Origin: Thalassospira sp. MCCC 1A01148 | GTDB taxonomy: Bacteria; Pseudomonadota; Alphaproteobacteria; Rhodospirillales; Thalassospiraceae | Direction: 5' to 3' | Assembly: GCF_001613795.1 (NCBI RefSeq) | Contig: NZ_LPVZ01000012.1 | Coordinates: forward strand, 1 to 64,000 | DNA length: 64,000 nucleotides | The notes under the pieces: model-generated | What the model saw: the letters and a program-made list of their open reading frames with translations, nothing else | What the model was told of the DNA's origin: nothing | The model's database searches: none | Translations under genes and position numbers: made by a program | Part shown: piece after piece, positions 52,954 to 61,605 of the stretch | How the letters are laid out: each line of letters begins with the position of its first letter | How positions within the stretch are numbered: position 1 is the stretch's first letter

Positions 52954-52984
52954 AAAAGCCCGCCACAAGAAGGGGCGGGCTTTT
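52954..52984 (-). terminator. Terminator of the second TRAP operon
   Basis: AAAAGCCCGCC (52954-52964) is perfectly complementary to GGCGGGCTTTT (52974-52984). On the minus strand it ends in a T-run 20 bases past the dctM stop and separates the TRAP genes from the AraC gene. Confidence 0.88.
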
Positions 52985-53003
52985 GCAAGACATTTGATCG
53001 TCG

Positions 53004-54395
53004 CTAATTGCCAAGGATTGTTGGCACAAACAACGTTAATATCGGCGCAAAGATCAGTAACAGAATACGGACGATCTCGGCGCTAAAGAATGGCATCACA
53101 CCGCGGAAGGTCTGGCTCATCGGCACACCCTTGGCGAGTGCATTGATGATAAACACATTCAATCCCACCGGTGGTGTAATCAGCCCCAGTTCCACGACAA
53201 TGAGCGCCAGGATACCAAACCAGATTTTAAGATCCTCGGTCCCCATGCCATAGGCCGCGGTGGCCGCCGTCGCCCAGTCGCCGCCATTGATGTCAACAAG
53301 GGCCGGCCAGAAGAACGGGATCACCACCACGATCATCGACAGGCTTTCCATGAAGCATCCCAGCAGGATCAGGGCAAGCAGCATCAACACCATAACAAGC
53401 CACGGATCAAAGCCACTGGTGGCGGCGGCTTCGGCCATATATGCCGGAAGGTTGGCGCGGCTAAAGAAGCCCTTGAGGATTTCCGCACCCAGAAGGATGA
53501 AGAAGATCATCGAGGATGTAATCGCCGTATCCTTAAGCGACTGACGCAACCCTTTCCAGGTCAGCCCGCCTTTGCCGCGAATGCGCATGTAGGCGCCGTA
53601 AACCAGAATGGCGAACACGCCCACGCCGGCCGCAGGTGTCGGCGTAAACAGACCCGCACCAAGACCGAGAATGATCGATCCAAAGATCACCATCACCGGG
53701 ATCAGGCGCAGAAGGGCTTCCTTGCGTTCCGCCGCTGGCATCGGTTCGGGTTTCGGGGCCAGTGAAGGGTTCAGGCGAACCTGAATGGCAATCACCGCCA
53801 TAAAGAACAGAACCGCAATCAGACCCGGAATGATGGCCGCCTGAAACATCTGAATAATAGATGCCTCTACCGTCACGGCATAAATCACAAGCGCGACCGA
53901 TGGCGGGATCAGAATGCCAAGCGTCCCGCCCGCAGCCAACGTTCCGGTTGCCAGACGGGGCGAATATTTCAGACGGTCAAGTTCGGGCAGGGCAACCTTG
54001 CCCATGGTTGATGCAGTGGCAAGGGATGATCCGCACACCGCACCAAAACCGGCGCACGCCCCGATGGCTGCCATGGCAACACCGCCACGGAAGCGCCCCA
54101 GCAAGGCATTGACACCCTGAAACAGATCGCGTGACAGGTTGGCCTGACTTGCAAGATAGCCCATCAGAACAAACAGCGGTACGACCGAAAGTTCATAGTT
54201 CGAGACAATCCCGTAAAGCAAGGATTTGAACTGCTGCAGATAGGGGTCAAAGCGCAGGAACGGGAAAAACAGGCTGAGCACATAGTTGCCGCCAATGCCG
54301 ACACCCACCATGGCAAGGCCAACCGGAACCCGCAGCGCAAGAATAACAAAGAGAAGGGCAAGGCCACCAAGGCCGATCAATTCACGTTCAGACAT
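53004..54395 (-). CDS. dctM: TRAP transporter large permease (DctM), aromatic cluster
   Basis: 463 residues with about 12 helices. DctM landmarks: FGAVCGSSLATASTMGKVALPEL, TLAAGGTLGILIPPSVALVIYA, AAGVGVFAILVYGAY and LGLITPPVGLNVFIINALAKG. ATG 54395 has a GAGAGAGAGG site and overlaps dctQ by 8 bases; the longer ORF reaching 54527 is rejected because it runs through dctQ. Confidence 0.9.
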   Translation of the reverse strand: MSERELIGLGGLALLFVILALRVPVGLAMVGVGIGGNYVLSLFFPFLRFDPYLQQFKSLLYGIVSNYELSVVPLFVLMGYLASQANLSRDLFQGVNALLGRFRGGVAMAAIGACAGFGAVCGSSLATASTMGKVALPELDRLKYSPRLATGTLAAGGTLGILIPPSVALVIYAVTVEASIIQMFQAAIIPGLIAVLFFMAVIAIQVRLNPSLAPKPEPMPAAERKEALLRLIPVMVIFGSIILGLGAGLFTPTPAAGVGVFAILVYGAYMRIRGKGGLTWKGLRQSLKDTAITSSMIFFILLGAEILKGFFSRANLPAYMAEAAATSGFDPWLVMVLMLLALILLGCFMESLSMIVVVIPFFWPALVDINGGDWATAATAAYGMGTEDLKIWFGILALIVVELGLITPPVGLNVFIINALAKGVPMSQTFRGVMPFFSAEIVRILLLIFAPILTLFVPTILGN

Positions 54396-54885
54396 CGGCC
54401 TCTCTCTCGAAAATCTGGTTTCCGGCAATTGCGGCCCACAGGAACATCGCAATGATGCCCGGCACGTAGAACGGCCAGATCGGCCAGCCCAAAATTGCGG
54501 AAAGGGTATTGTCGCTGCGCACTTCAATCAGGCCATGGACCATCATGTAACCAAGGAACAGTGCGAGCGCGGTCATCAGAATGGCAGACAGGGTATCGAC
54601 AACGCGCGCGAACCAGTCGGGAAACATCTTGATGAATACGTCAACCGCGACATGCCCGCGATGTGCCTGACAATAAGGGAAAAACATCAACGCCGCCGAA
54701 CTGACGATCATGCTGACAAAGTCCTCATAGCCGATGATGGCCGGGACGTTGGCATCAAATAGCCGGGCGATCTTGTCGAGGCCAAAGGCCGTCACATTGA
54801 CAATCGTGACAATCGAGATCAGCAGGGCAAGCATGCCACCGGCAACGGCAAGCCACGAAGCGGCCTTGTAAAGCACGTTTTTCAT
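54388..54885 (-). CDS. dctQ: TRAP transporter small permease (DctQ), aromatic cluster
   Basis: 165 residues with four helices and DctQ-like GYEDFVSMIVSSAALMFFPY and QAHRGHVAVDVFI. It lies between the receptor (83 bases upstream) and dctM (8-base overlap). An N-terminal extension to 54918 is possible. Confidence 0.87.
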   Translation of the reverse strand: MKNVLYKAASWLAVAGGMLALLISIVTIVNVTAFGLDKIARLFDANVPAIIGYEDFVSMIVSSAALMFFPYCQAHRGHVAVDVFIKMFPDWFARVVDTLSAILMTALALFLGYMMVHGLIEVRSDNTLSAILGWPIWPFYVPGIIAMFLWAAIAGNQIFEREADV

Positions 54886-54968
54886 ATCTCTAACATTCTT
54901 GCGGGAAAACAGGGTCACATATCAGCATGATACGTGACCCCACAAGATTTACCAGCAACGTCGCAATG

Positions 54969-56000
54969 TTACTTGGTGTGGGCCTGAACGGCTGCCTTTG
55001 CATCTTCGACAAGTTTCGCGCCATCAATGCCGTTTGACGTGGATTCTTCAATCCAGCGATCAATAACGGATGCGGCCGCATCATCGAAGGTTGCCTTTTC
55101 AGCAGCGGTCAGCTGAACAACCTGGCCCTTGCCTTCGTTGACCATACGCTTGCCGACTTCTTCAACGCCGTTAAAGACGTCGCCGATCTGGGCAGCAAAA
55201 TCACGGCCAGAGTTACGGTCGATGATTTCCTTGAGATCGTCTGGCAGGCTCTCGTAACGGTCCTTGTTCATGGCGAACAGGAAGGTCGAGGTGCCAAAGC
55301 GCGAATTAACGCCTTCGCCTTCAACAGAATAGGAAATCATTTCAGCCAGTTTCAGCGGCGGTACAACTTCGAACGGTACCAGGCCACCATCAACCACGCC
55401 CAGCGACATGGCCTGCGGCAGGGCCGGAACCGGCATGCCAACGGGCTCAGCGCCCCAGGCTTCGATCACCCAGGAACCGGTACGGGTCGGGGTACGCAGT
55501 TTCAGACCTTTGACGTCATCAACGGTGCGGACTTCCTTTTCCGTCAGGTGAATGGCCTGACCGGCATGCACATGAACCGCAAGCGGATGAATGTCGGTAA
55601 GGTCTTCGGCGTACTGGTCTTTCAGGTCCCACATCGCAAGGTTGGTTGCGCGTGCGTCGCCCAGATGAACACCCGGAAGCTCAAAGACTTCAAGACGCGG
55701 GAACACGCCCGGGGTATAGCCCGGAAGGGTCCAGACGATATCGGCCACGCCATCACGGACCTGACGATACAGTTCCGGCGGGTTGCCGCCCAGCGACATG
55801 GACGGGAAGATTTCAAACTTGATGCGGCCGTTTGATTCTTCTTCGATTTTCTGCGCCCACGGTTCAATCATCTTCGACTGGGCCGGTGCTTTCGGGCCCA
55901 GGAAATGGTGGACGGTCAGGGTAACTTCCTGTGCGTGTGCGCCAAACGACACCATGGTCGCGACAGCAGCACCGGCAAGCAATTTGGTGATCTGTTTCAT
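54969..56000 (-). CDS. dctP: TRAP transporter substrate-binding protein (DctP), aromatic cluster
   Basis: 343 residues. Sec signal peptide (AAVATMVSFGAHAQ, cleaved near 23), then VTLTVHHFLGPKAPAQSKMI, PPELYRQVRDGVADIVWTLPGY and GLKLRTPTRTGSWVIEAWGA, whose Arg is the expected carboxylate anchor. The genes lie between a PobR-like regulator and pcaQ, so 4-hydroxybenzoate, protocatechuate or another aromatic acid is a reasonable ligand; this is inference from context. Excellent AAAGGAGG site. A long palindrome at 56195-56232 lies in its promoter region. Confidence 0.85.
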   Translation of the reverse strand: MKQITKLLAGAAVATMVSFGAHAQEVTLTVHHFLGPKAPAQSKMIEPWAQKIEEESNGRIKFEIFPSMSLGGNPPELYRQVRDGVADIVWTLPGYTPGVFPRLEVFELPGVHLGDARATNLAMWDLKDQYAEDLTDIHPLAVHVHAGQAIHLTEKEVRTVDDVKGLKLRTPTRTGSWVIEAWGAEPVGMPVPALPQAMSLGVVDGGLVPFEVVPPLKLAEMISYSVEGEGVNSRFGTSTFLFAMNKDRYESLPDDLKEIIDRNSGRDFAAQIGDVFNGVEEVGKRMVNEGKGQVVQLTAAEKATFDDAAASVIDRWIEESTSNGIDGAKLVEDAKAAVQAHTK

Positions 56001-56194
56001 TCTCTTCCTCCTTTGAACGTCTTGTCGCGTCCATTGCGCTGACAAACGTTTCAGCCACGATGCGCATCTAGCGTGCGAAGTTTTCCAAGAGTTCTTTTTC
56101 TTGTTATTGATTTTGTTGTTTTTATTGATCGCATGATCTGCGTCTGGTGCACGTCAGTCATGCCGAATTGCCTGCAATCTAATCTGTGCGCGAT

Positions 56195-56232
56195 GGTTAT
56201 GTATAATGATATGTAAGCACATATCCATAACC
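56195..56232. promoter_or_regulatory. Nested palindrome upstream of the TRAP operon, candidate PcaQ site
   Basis: GGTTATG (56195-56201) and CATAACC (56226-56232) are perfect inverse complements, with an inner ATATGT/ACATAT pair at 56209-56224. CATAACC recurs at 57271-57277 in the pcaQ-pcaD region. ATAACC is a half-site known for PcaQ in rhizobia, so a shared regulator is plausible. Confidence 0.5.
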
Positions 56233-56238
56233 AAATGA

Positions 56239-57180
56239 TTATGCTTTTGACTCGGCCTGAGAGCTGTGATGACGCGCTGCTTCTTCGCGTACGGCATTAA
56301 TCAGCATTTCGACCGGCGGCGAAACCGGCGAGTCAATTCGGGTCGTCAGGCCAACGGGACCAAAGGTGTCGCTGGTGTCAATCGGCAGTTCGACAAGATG
56401 ACCTTCGGCAATATCGGATGCAACAGCCCCGTTCGAGATGATCCAGATCGCATCTGTTTCACGAGTAAAGGCGCGTCCGAAAGATGTCGAAACGGTTTCG
56501 ATACGGTCGGGCAGGGCACCAATACCATGTGCAATCAGCATCTTGTCGACAGTGGGGTGAATAATCGCCTGTTTGGGCGGCACCAGTACGGTGAATTCGC
56601 GGATGCGCGTAATGTCCGGGTTCTTGTCCGCCATCAGGGGATGGCCCGGCCGTGCGACCAGTGAAATATGTTCTGAATACAGATGTATAAACGACAGGCC
56701 CGACATCTGATCGGGTTCGGCCAGTCGTCCAACGACCAGATCAAGCTCACCCACACGCAACTGTCCCATCAACATCACGTTCGGTCCCGCCACAACCTTG
56801 ACCGTGGTATCGGGGCTAAGTGTCTTGAAGTGGCGAATGGCGTTGGGCATGACACTTGCGGCAACCGTGGGCAGAACCCCCAGATTGATTGAAAGCCCGC
56901 CCTGCATGCGCACCTGACTGATGCTGTCCACACCCTGTCGCAGGGCCGTGACGCTGGCCCCGGCATAGCGCAAAAAGACCTTGCCGAAATCGGTCAGGGT
57001 AACGCCGCGTTTTGATCGATCAAACAATCGCGCGTCCAGATGTTCTTCAAGTTCACGGATTGTTTTGGAAACGGCGGGCTGCGTGATGGACAGCGTATCA
57101 GCCGCCTTCACGACACTGCGTTGGCGCGCGACCTCCAGAAAGCAGGTCAAATGGCGGAATTTAATACGTTGATCTAGCAT
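56239..57180 (-). CDS. pcaQ: LysR-family regulator PcaQ
   Basis: 313 residues with a helix-turn-helix (SVVKAADTLSITQPAVSKTI) and a LysR effector domain (LGVLPTVAASVMPNAI, GELDLVVGRLAEP). It is divergent from pcaD and orthologous in place and length to PcaQ, the carboxymuconate-responsive activator of pcaDCHGB in Agrobacterium and Sinorhizobium. The intergenic region holds a 22-base inverted repeat (57227-57248). Confidence 0.88.
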   Translation of the reverse strand: MLDQRIKFRHLTCFLEVARQRSVVKAADTLSITQPAVSKTIRELEEHLDARLFDRSKRGVTLTDFGKVFLRYAGASVTALRQGVDSISQVRMQGGLSINLGVLPTVAASVMPNAIRHFKTLSPDTTVKVVAGPNVMLMGQLRVGELDLVVGRLAEPDQMSGLSFIHLYSEHISLVARPGHPLMADKNPDITRIREFTVLVPPKQAIIHPTVDKMLIAHGIGALPDRIETVSTSFGRAFTRETDAIWIISNGAVASDIAEGHLVELPIDTSDTFGPVGLTTRIDSPVSPPVEMLINAVREEAARHHSSQAESKA

Positions 57181-57226
57181 GCGGCCCTACATATCAGCAG
57201 TTTAGAATGCGCTTATGGGTGACTTA

Positions 57227-57248
57227 TGCATAATTATATAGTTATGCA
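57227..57248. promoter_or_regulatory. TGCATAA-N8-TTATGCA inverted repeat in the pcaQ-pcaD region
   Basis: A perfect 7-bp inverted repeat with an 8-base spacer, 46 bases from pcaQ and 77 bases from pcaD. LysR regulators typically use such interrupted palindromes; CATAACC at 57271 may add a second half-site. Confidence 0.55.
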
Positions 57249-57324
57249 AATTACGCAATTCCTCATTTTACATAACCAAAACCATCTGCGAATGTCGGGT
57301 TAAACAAGCAGGGTGGAAATGATA

Positions 57325-58125
57325 ATGAGTCTGCAAGTCGCCCCGGTTAACGGGACACATATTCATTATAGCCAGTCGGGCCCGAAAAACGGCCCTGTGC
57401 TGGTCTTTGCAAATTCTCTGGGGACGGATCTTCGCATCTGGGATGATGTCGTTGATGCGCTTTCCTCCACGTTCAACATCGTGACCTACGACAAACGCGG
57501 GCATGGCCTGTCGGGGATTGGTGATGCGCCCTATGACGTCGCGCTGCATGCCAATGATCTGATCGGGTTGCTTGATTACCTTGGCATTGATCAGGTGATC
57601 ATTTGCGGCCTGTCGGTCGGGGGACTGATTGCCCAGAAAGTCACCGAACTTGTGCCCGGCCGTGTGCGTGGCCTGATCCTGTGCGATACGGCGTCCAAGC
57701 TTGGCGATTATGACAGCTGGAACACCCGGATCGAGGCCATCAAGGCTGACGGGATTGCGTCCATGGGCGATGCGATCATGGAACGCTGGCTGTCGCCGAC
57801 TTTCCGCACGGAACGTGCTCTGGAAACCGCGATGTATCGCGACATGCTGGTGCGCACCACGGTCGAAGGTTACGTCGGTACCTGCGTTGCACTGCGCGAT
57901 GGTGACCTGCGAGAGGCAGCGGCGAAAATTGCTGTGCCGACCTTGTGTATCTGTGGATCGGAAGATCTGGCGACGCCGCCCGATGTCGTGCGCGCCATGG
58001 CAGCCGCGATCCCCGGTGCCGAATTTGAATTGATTGACGGGGTTGGGCATCTGCCATGCATCGAAACCCCGGAATTGCTGACCCGGTTGATCGACCGATT
58101 TACCAAGGAGAAGAATCTTGTCTGA
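57325..58125 (+). CDS. pcaD: 3-oxoadipate enol-lactonase
   Basis: 266 residues, an alpha/beta hydrolase: oxyanion region VFANSLGTDLRIWDDV, nucleophile Ser in CGLSVGGLIAQ, Asp in CGSEDLATPP and His in DGVGHLPCIE. It hydrolyses 3-oxoadipate enol-lactone to 3-oxoadipate. First gene of the pca operon under PcaQ. GGTGGA lies eight bases before ATG 57325; ATG 57319 is also possible. It overlaps pcaC by 8 bases. Confidence 0.93.
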   Translation: MSLQVAPVNGTHIHYSQSGPKNGPVLVFANSLGTDLRIWDDVVDALSSTFNIVTYDKRGHGLSGIGDAPYDVALHANDLIGLLDYLGIDQVIICGLSVGGLIAQKVTELVPGRVRGLILCDTASKLGDYDSWNTRIEAIKADGIASMGDAIMERWLSPTFRTERALETAMYRDMLVRTTVEGYVGTCVALRDGDLREAAAKIAVPTLCICGSEDLATPPDVVRAMAAAIPGAEFELIDGVGHLPCIETPELLTRLIDRFTKEKNLV

Positions 58126-58510
58126 GAGCCGGTATGACGTTGGCATGAAAACCCGCCGTTCCGTTCTGGGCGATGCACATGTGGATCGCGCCTCCAAGAA
58201 TATCACGGAAATTGACGAGGGTTTTCAGCGCTATATCACCGAAAATGTCTGGAACGGTGTCTGGACAAGCGACGCCTTCACCAAGCGTGAACGTTCCATC
58301 GTGACCATCGCACTGCTTGCGGGGCTGGGCCACGAAGAAGAACTCGCCATGCATATCCGGGCGACCTTGAATACCGGGGCAACACGCGATGATATCCGTG
58401 AAACCCTGATGCATGTTGCGGTTTATGCCGGCGTTCCCGCCGCCAACACGGCCTTTCGCATTGCCAAGCAAACCTATGCCGAGATCGACGCGGCATCCAA
58501 GGGAGAGTAA
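58118..58510 (+). CDS. pcaC: 4-carboxymuconolactone decarboxylase
   Basis: 130 residues of the AhpD/CMD fold. The family region ERSIVTIALLAGLGHEEEL and RATLNTGATRDDIRETLMH are clear; HVAVYAGVPAANTAF follows. It decarboxylates 4-carboxymuconolactone to the enol-lactone that PcaD hydrolyses. The start is TTG with AAGGAG upstream, overlapping the pcaD stop. Confidence 0.93.
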   Translation: MSESRYDVGMKTRRSVLGDAHVDRASKNITEIDEGFQRYITENVWNGVWTSDAFTKRERSIVTIALLAGLGHEEELAMHIRATLNTGATRDDIRETLMHVAVYAGVPAANTAFRIAKQTYAEIDAASKGE

Positions 58511-58515
58511 GCCAA

Positions 58516-59217
58516 ATGTCCACCTTCAAACCGCGTGACTGGGGATCGCATGCCCCCTATATCGCCCCCGGTTACAAATCGACCCTGTTGCGTGGTCCGA
58601 CCCAGGCACCGCTTGCCATCAAGTCGGGGCTGACAGAGGGTACTGGTCCGCGCTTTGCGCCTGCCTCTGTGCGTGAGCTTGATTTCGATCTGACCAAAAA
58701 CGGCGTTGTAAATGGCGAGCCGCTTGGCGAACGCATTGTCGTGCATGGTCGGGTGATGGATACCGATGGTCGCCCGCAGCCCAACACGCTTGTTGAAATC
58801 TGGCAGGCGAATGCCGCTGGTCGCTATGTGCACAAGGTTGATCAGCATGATGCGCCGCTGGACCCGAACTTCCGCGGGTCAGGTCGTTGCTTTACCGACG
58901 ATCAGGGCAATTACAAATTCTATACCATCAAGCCGGGTGCCTATCCGTGGGGCAACCACTTCAATGCCTGGCGTCCGAACCATATCCACATTTCGCTGTT
59001 TGGGCCGGGCTTTGCCACCCGTCTTGTCACCCAGATGTATTTCCCGGGTGATCCGCTGCTTGATCTTGATCCGATTTTCCTTGGCACCGAGGACGCGCAA
59101 GCCCGTGAACGCCTGATTGCCAAATTCTCGATCGACAAGACCGAGGAGGGCTTCGCACTGGGTTACCAGTTCGACATTGTCCTGCGTGGACGCAACGGCA
59201 CCCCGATGGAGAATTAA
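58516..59217 (+). CDS. pcaH: Protocatechuate 3,4-dioxygenase, beta subunit
   Basis: 233 residues, the iron-binding subunit. Intradiol dioxygenase landmarks: VHGRVMDTDGRPQPNTLVEI, a ligand-region Tyr in AAGRYVHK, GAYPWGN, and NAWRPNHIHISLFG, which carries Tyr/His ligands or their neighbours. With PcaG it opens protocatechuate between C3 and C4. It follows pcaC after 5 bases and is 3 bases before pcaG. Confidence 0.95.
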   Translation: MSTFKPRDWGSHAPYIAPGYKSTLLRGPTQAPLAIKSGLTEGTGPRFAPASVRELDFDLTKNGVVNGEPLGERIVVHGRVMDTDGRPQPNTLVEIWQANAAGRYVHKVDQHDAPLDPNFRGSGRCFTDDQGNYKFYTIKPGAYPWGNHFNAWRPNHIHISLFGPGFATRLVTQMYFPGDPLLDLDPIFLGTEDAQARERLIAKFSIDKTEEGFALGYQFDIVLRGRNGTPMEN

Positions 59218-59220
59218 GTC

Positions 59221-59808
59221 ATGGCTTATGGTGAAACCCCCTCACAGACGGTTGGCCCGTATTTCGCCTATGGCTTGACCGCAGGCCAGTACGCATACGA
59301 CTTCACCGACATCGCCGATCCGACCATTGCCGGTCCGGATGCGGCCGGTGAGCATATCCGTATTATCGGTACCGTCTTTGATGGCGACGGCAACCCGGTT
59401 AACGATGCCATGATCGAAATCTGGCAGGCCGATGCCGATGGTAACTACAATGAAAACCCGATTGATGTGTCCGAGACCGGCTTCCGGGGGCTCGGCCGTT
59501 GCGGCACGGGCACGGATGCCAAGCTGCGCTTCTGGTTTGATACGGTAAAGCCCGGTGTTGTCAAAGATGCCGAGGCGCCGTTTGTCAACGTGACCGTCTT
59601 TATGCGCGGCATGCTGGTTCATGCCTTTACCCGTTTCTATTTCGACGATGAAGCTGAACGGAATGCAAAAGACCCTGTCTTGCAGTCAGTACCGGCGGAC
59701 CGTCGCGACACCTTGATTGCCAAGCGTGTCGATACCCCGACGGGGATTGAATACCGGATCGATATTCACATGCAGGGGGACGCGGAAACCGTGTTCTTCG
59801 ACGTGTAA
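59221..59808 (+). CDS. pcaG: Protocatechuate 3,4-dioxygenase, alpha subunit
   Basis: 195 residues. The intradiol-dioxygenase beta fold starts with TPSQTVGPYFAYGL, then GTVFDGDGNPVNDAMIEIWQ and VTVFMRGMLVHAFTRFYF. The alpha subunit lacks the iron ligands, consistent with no HIH motif here. It ends before a 130-base gap that contains a long hairpin. Confidence 0.95.
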   Translation: MAYGETPSQTVGPYFAYGLTAGQYAYDFTDIADPTIAGPDAAGEHIRIIGTVFDGDGNPVNDAMIEIWQADADGNYNENPIDVSETGFRGLGRCGTGTDAKLRFWFDTVKPGVVKDAEAPFVNVTVFMRGMLVHAFTRFYFDDEAERNAKDPVLQSVPADRRDTLIAKRVDTPTGIEYRIDIHMQGDAETVFFDV

Positions 59809-59820
59809 GTCGATCTGGCC

Positions 59821-59869
59821 CGATGGCTGCGTCCGCTGCTTTGGGGAAAGCCGGCGGTCGCAGCCATCG
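59821..59869 (+). repeat. Long hairpin between pcaG and pcaI
   Basis: CGATGGCTGCG (59821-59831) pairs perfectly with CGCAGCCATCG (59859-59869), and the inner CCGC...GCTTT pairs with AAAGC...GCGG around a GGGG loop, giving about 20 base pairs. No T-run follows. A second small hairpin (GGGGT-GAAT-ACCCC, 59885-59898) lies downstream. It likely acts as an mRNA processing or stability boundary. Confidence 0.7.
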
Positions 59870-59939
59870 ACCTGAATTTCCTTTGGGGTGAATACCCCGC
59901 ATCTGTAATGTTCTGGATTGATACCACAGGAGTTTTGCC

Positions 59940-60794
59940 GTGGTTGCACGTTTCATGTCGCTTAAAGAGGCGGTCGCATCCTGCGTCAAGGATGGCGACA
60001 CCATTTCGATGGAAGGCTTCACCCATCTGATCCCGCATGCTGCCGGACACGAAATCATTCGTCAGGGCATCAAGGATCTGACCCTGATCCGTATGACCCC
60101 CGACATGATCTATGATCAGCTGATCGGTGCGGGTTGTGCCAAAAAACTGATCTTTTCATGGGGTGGTAACCCCGGTGTCGGCTCGTTGCACCGTCTGCGC
60201 GACGCCTATGAAAAGAGCTGGCCGACCAAGCTTGAGATCGAAGAACACAGCCACGCCGCCATGGCCAACGCCTATGACGCCGGTGCGGCTGGCCTGCCTT
60301 GTGCGGTGTTCAAGGGCTATCGCGGGGCGGAACTGCCGCGCGTGAACCCGAACATCAAGTTCATTGAATGCCCGTTCACCGGTGAAAGCCTGGCAGCCGT
60401 TCCGGCAATCCGCCCGGACGTCACAGTGGTGCATGCCCAGAAAGCCAACAAAAAGGGCGATATCCTGTTTGAAGGTATTGTCGGCGTTCAGAAAGAAGCC
60501 GTTCTGGCCGCAAAAAAATCCATCATCACGGTTGAAGAGATCGTTGATGATTTCGGCGATATCTCGCCCAATGCCGTCATGCTGCCGAACTGGGCGGTGA
60601 CCGCGATTGTTGAAGTTCCGGGCGGGGCGCATCCGTCCTATGCCCAAGGGTACTACAAGCGCGACAACGCGTTCTACAAGGCTTGGGATCCGATTGCGCG
60701 TGATCGCGAAGCGTTCCAGGCCTGGCTTGAAGAGCATGTCATTAATGGCGGTCCCGAAGATTTCGCGGCCAAGCGTGAAGCAAACAAAGGCTAA
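59940..60794 (+). CDS. pcaI: 3-oxoadipate CoA-transferase, alpha subunit (CatI-type)
   Basis: 284 residues, longer than SCOT-like PcaI (about 230) and closer in length to CatI of Pseudomonas knackmussii and glutaconate CoA-transferase A. CoA-transferase family I stretch DGDTISMEGFTHLIP and GGNPGVGSLHRLRDA are visible. It moves CoA from succinyl-CoA to 3-oxoadipate with PcaJ. GTG start with AGGAG seven bases upstream. Confidence 0.88.
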   Translation: MVARFMSLKEAVASCVKDGDTISMEGFTHLIPHAAGHEIIRQGIKDLTLIRMTPDMIYDQLIGAGCAKKLIFSWGGNPGVGSLHRLRDAYEKSWPTKLEIEEHSHAAMANAYDAGAAGLPCAVFKGYRGAELPRVNPNIKFIECPFTGESLAAVPAIRPDVTVVHAQKANKKGDILFEGIVGVQKEAVLAAKKSIITVEEIVDDFGDISPNAVMLPNWAVTAIVEVPGGAHPSYAQGYYKRDNAFYKAWDPIARDREAFQAWLEEHVINGGPEDFAAKREANKG

Positions 60795-60808
60795 GCGGAG
60801 GAAAAATC

Positions 60809-61582
60809 ATGGTTGAATATACCCCGACTGAAATGATGACGGTGTCCGCTGCACGCGCGCTTAAAAACGACGATGTGTGCTTTGTTGGTATCGGGATGCC
60901 TTCGGCTGCGTGCAACCTTGCGCGCCTGACCCACGCGCCGGACATTACCCTTATTTATGAAAGCGGCACGATTGGCACCAAACCGGACGTCCTGCCGCTG
61001 TCGATCGGTGACGGCGAGCTGTGCGAAACCGCTGTGAACACGGTCGCCGTCCCGGAAATGTTCCGCTACTGGCTTCAGGGCGGCAAGATTTCGGTTGGCT
61101 TCCTTGGTGCGGCCCAGCTTGACAAGTATGGCAACATCAACACCACCGTGATCGGTGATTACGACAACCCCAAAGTCCGTCTGCCGGGCGGCGGTGGTGC
61201 ACCGGAAATCGCGACCAGTTGTGGTGAAGTCTTTTTGGTGATGAAGCAAAGCAAACGTGGTTTTGTTGAAAAAATCGATTTCGTAACTTCCCTTGGTCAT
61301 GGCAAGGGCGGTGATGATCGCGCATCTTATGGTGTTGATACCAAAGGCCCGTCGCGCCTGATCACGGATCTTTGCATCATGGAACCGCATCCGGTGGGCA
61401 AGCAATTCGTTGTGACGTCGATCCATCCGGGCGTAACCCGTGAAGAAATCATCGAAAATACCGGTTGGGATGTTGAGTTCGCAGACGAAGTCGCCGAAAC
61501 TGCGATCCCGTCCGAGAAAGAATTGCAGGTTCTGCGTGAACTGCATGCTCGTACCGCCAAGGCCCATGGGGACCAGCAGTAA
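60809..61582 (+). CDS. pcaJ: 3-oxoadipate CoA-transferase, beta subunit (CatJ-type)
   Basis: 257 residues, the size of CatJ. The catalytic glutamate is expected in IYESGTIG, the position used in glutaconate CoA-transferase B; the GGGGAPEIA glycine loop and LGHGKGGDDR stretch are present. It follows pcaI by 14 bases with GGAGG upstream. Confidence 0.88.
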   Translation: MVEYTPTEMMTVSAARALKNDDVCFVGIGMPSAACNLARLTHAPDITLIYESGTIGTKPDVLPLSIGDGELCETAVNTVAVPEMFRYWLQGGKISVGFLGAAQLDKYGNINTTVIGDYDNPKVRLPGGGGAPEIATSCGEVFLVMKQSKRGFVEKIDFVTSLGHGKGGDDRASYGVDTKGPSRLITDLCIMEPHPVGKQFVVTSIHPGVTREEIIENTGWDVEFADEVAETAIPSEKELQVLRELHARTAKAHGDQQ

Positions 61583-61605
61583 GAGCAATAAAAAGGATCT
61601 TAGAA

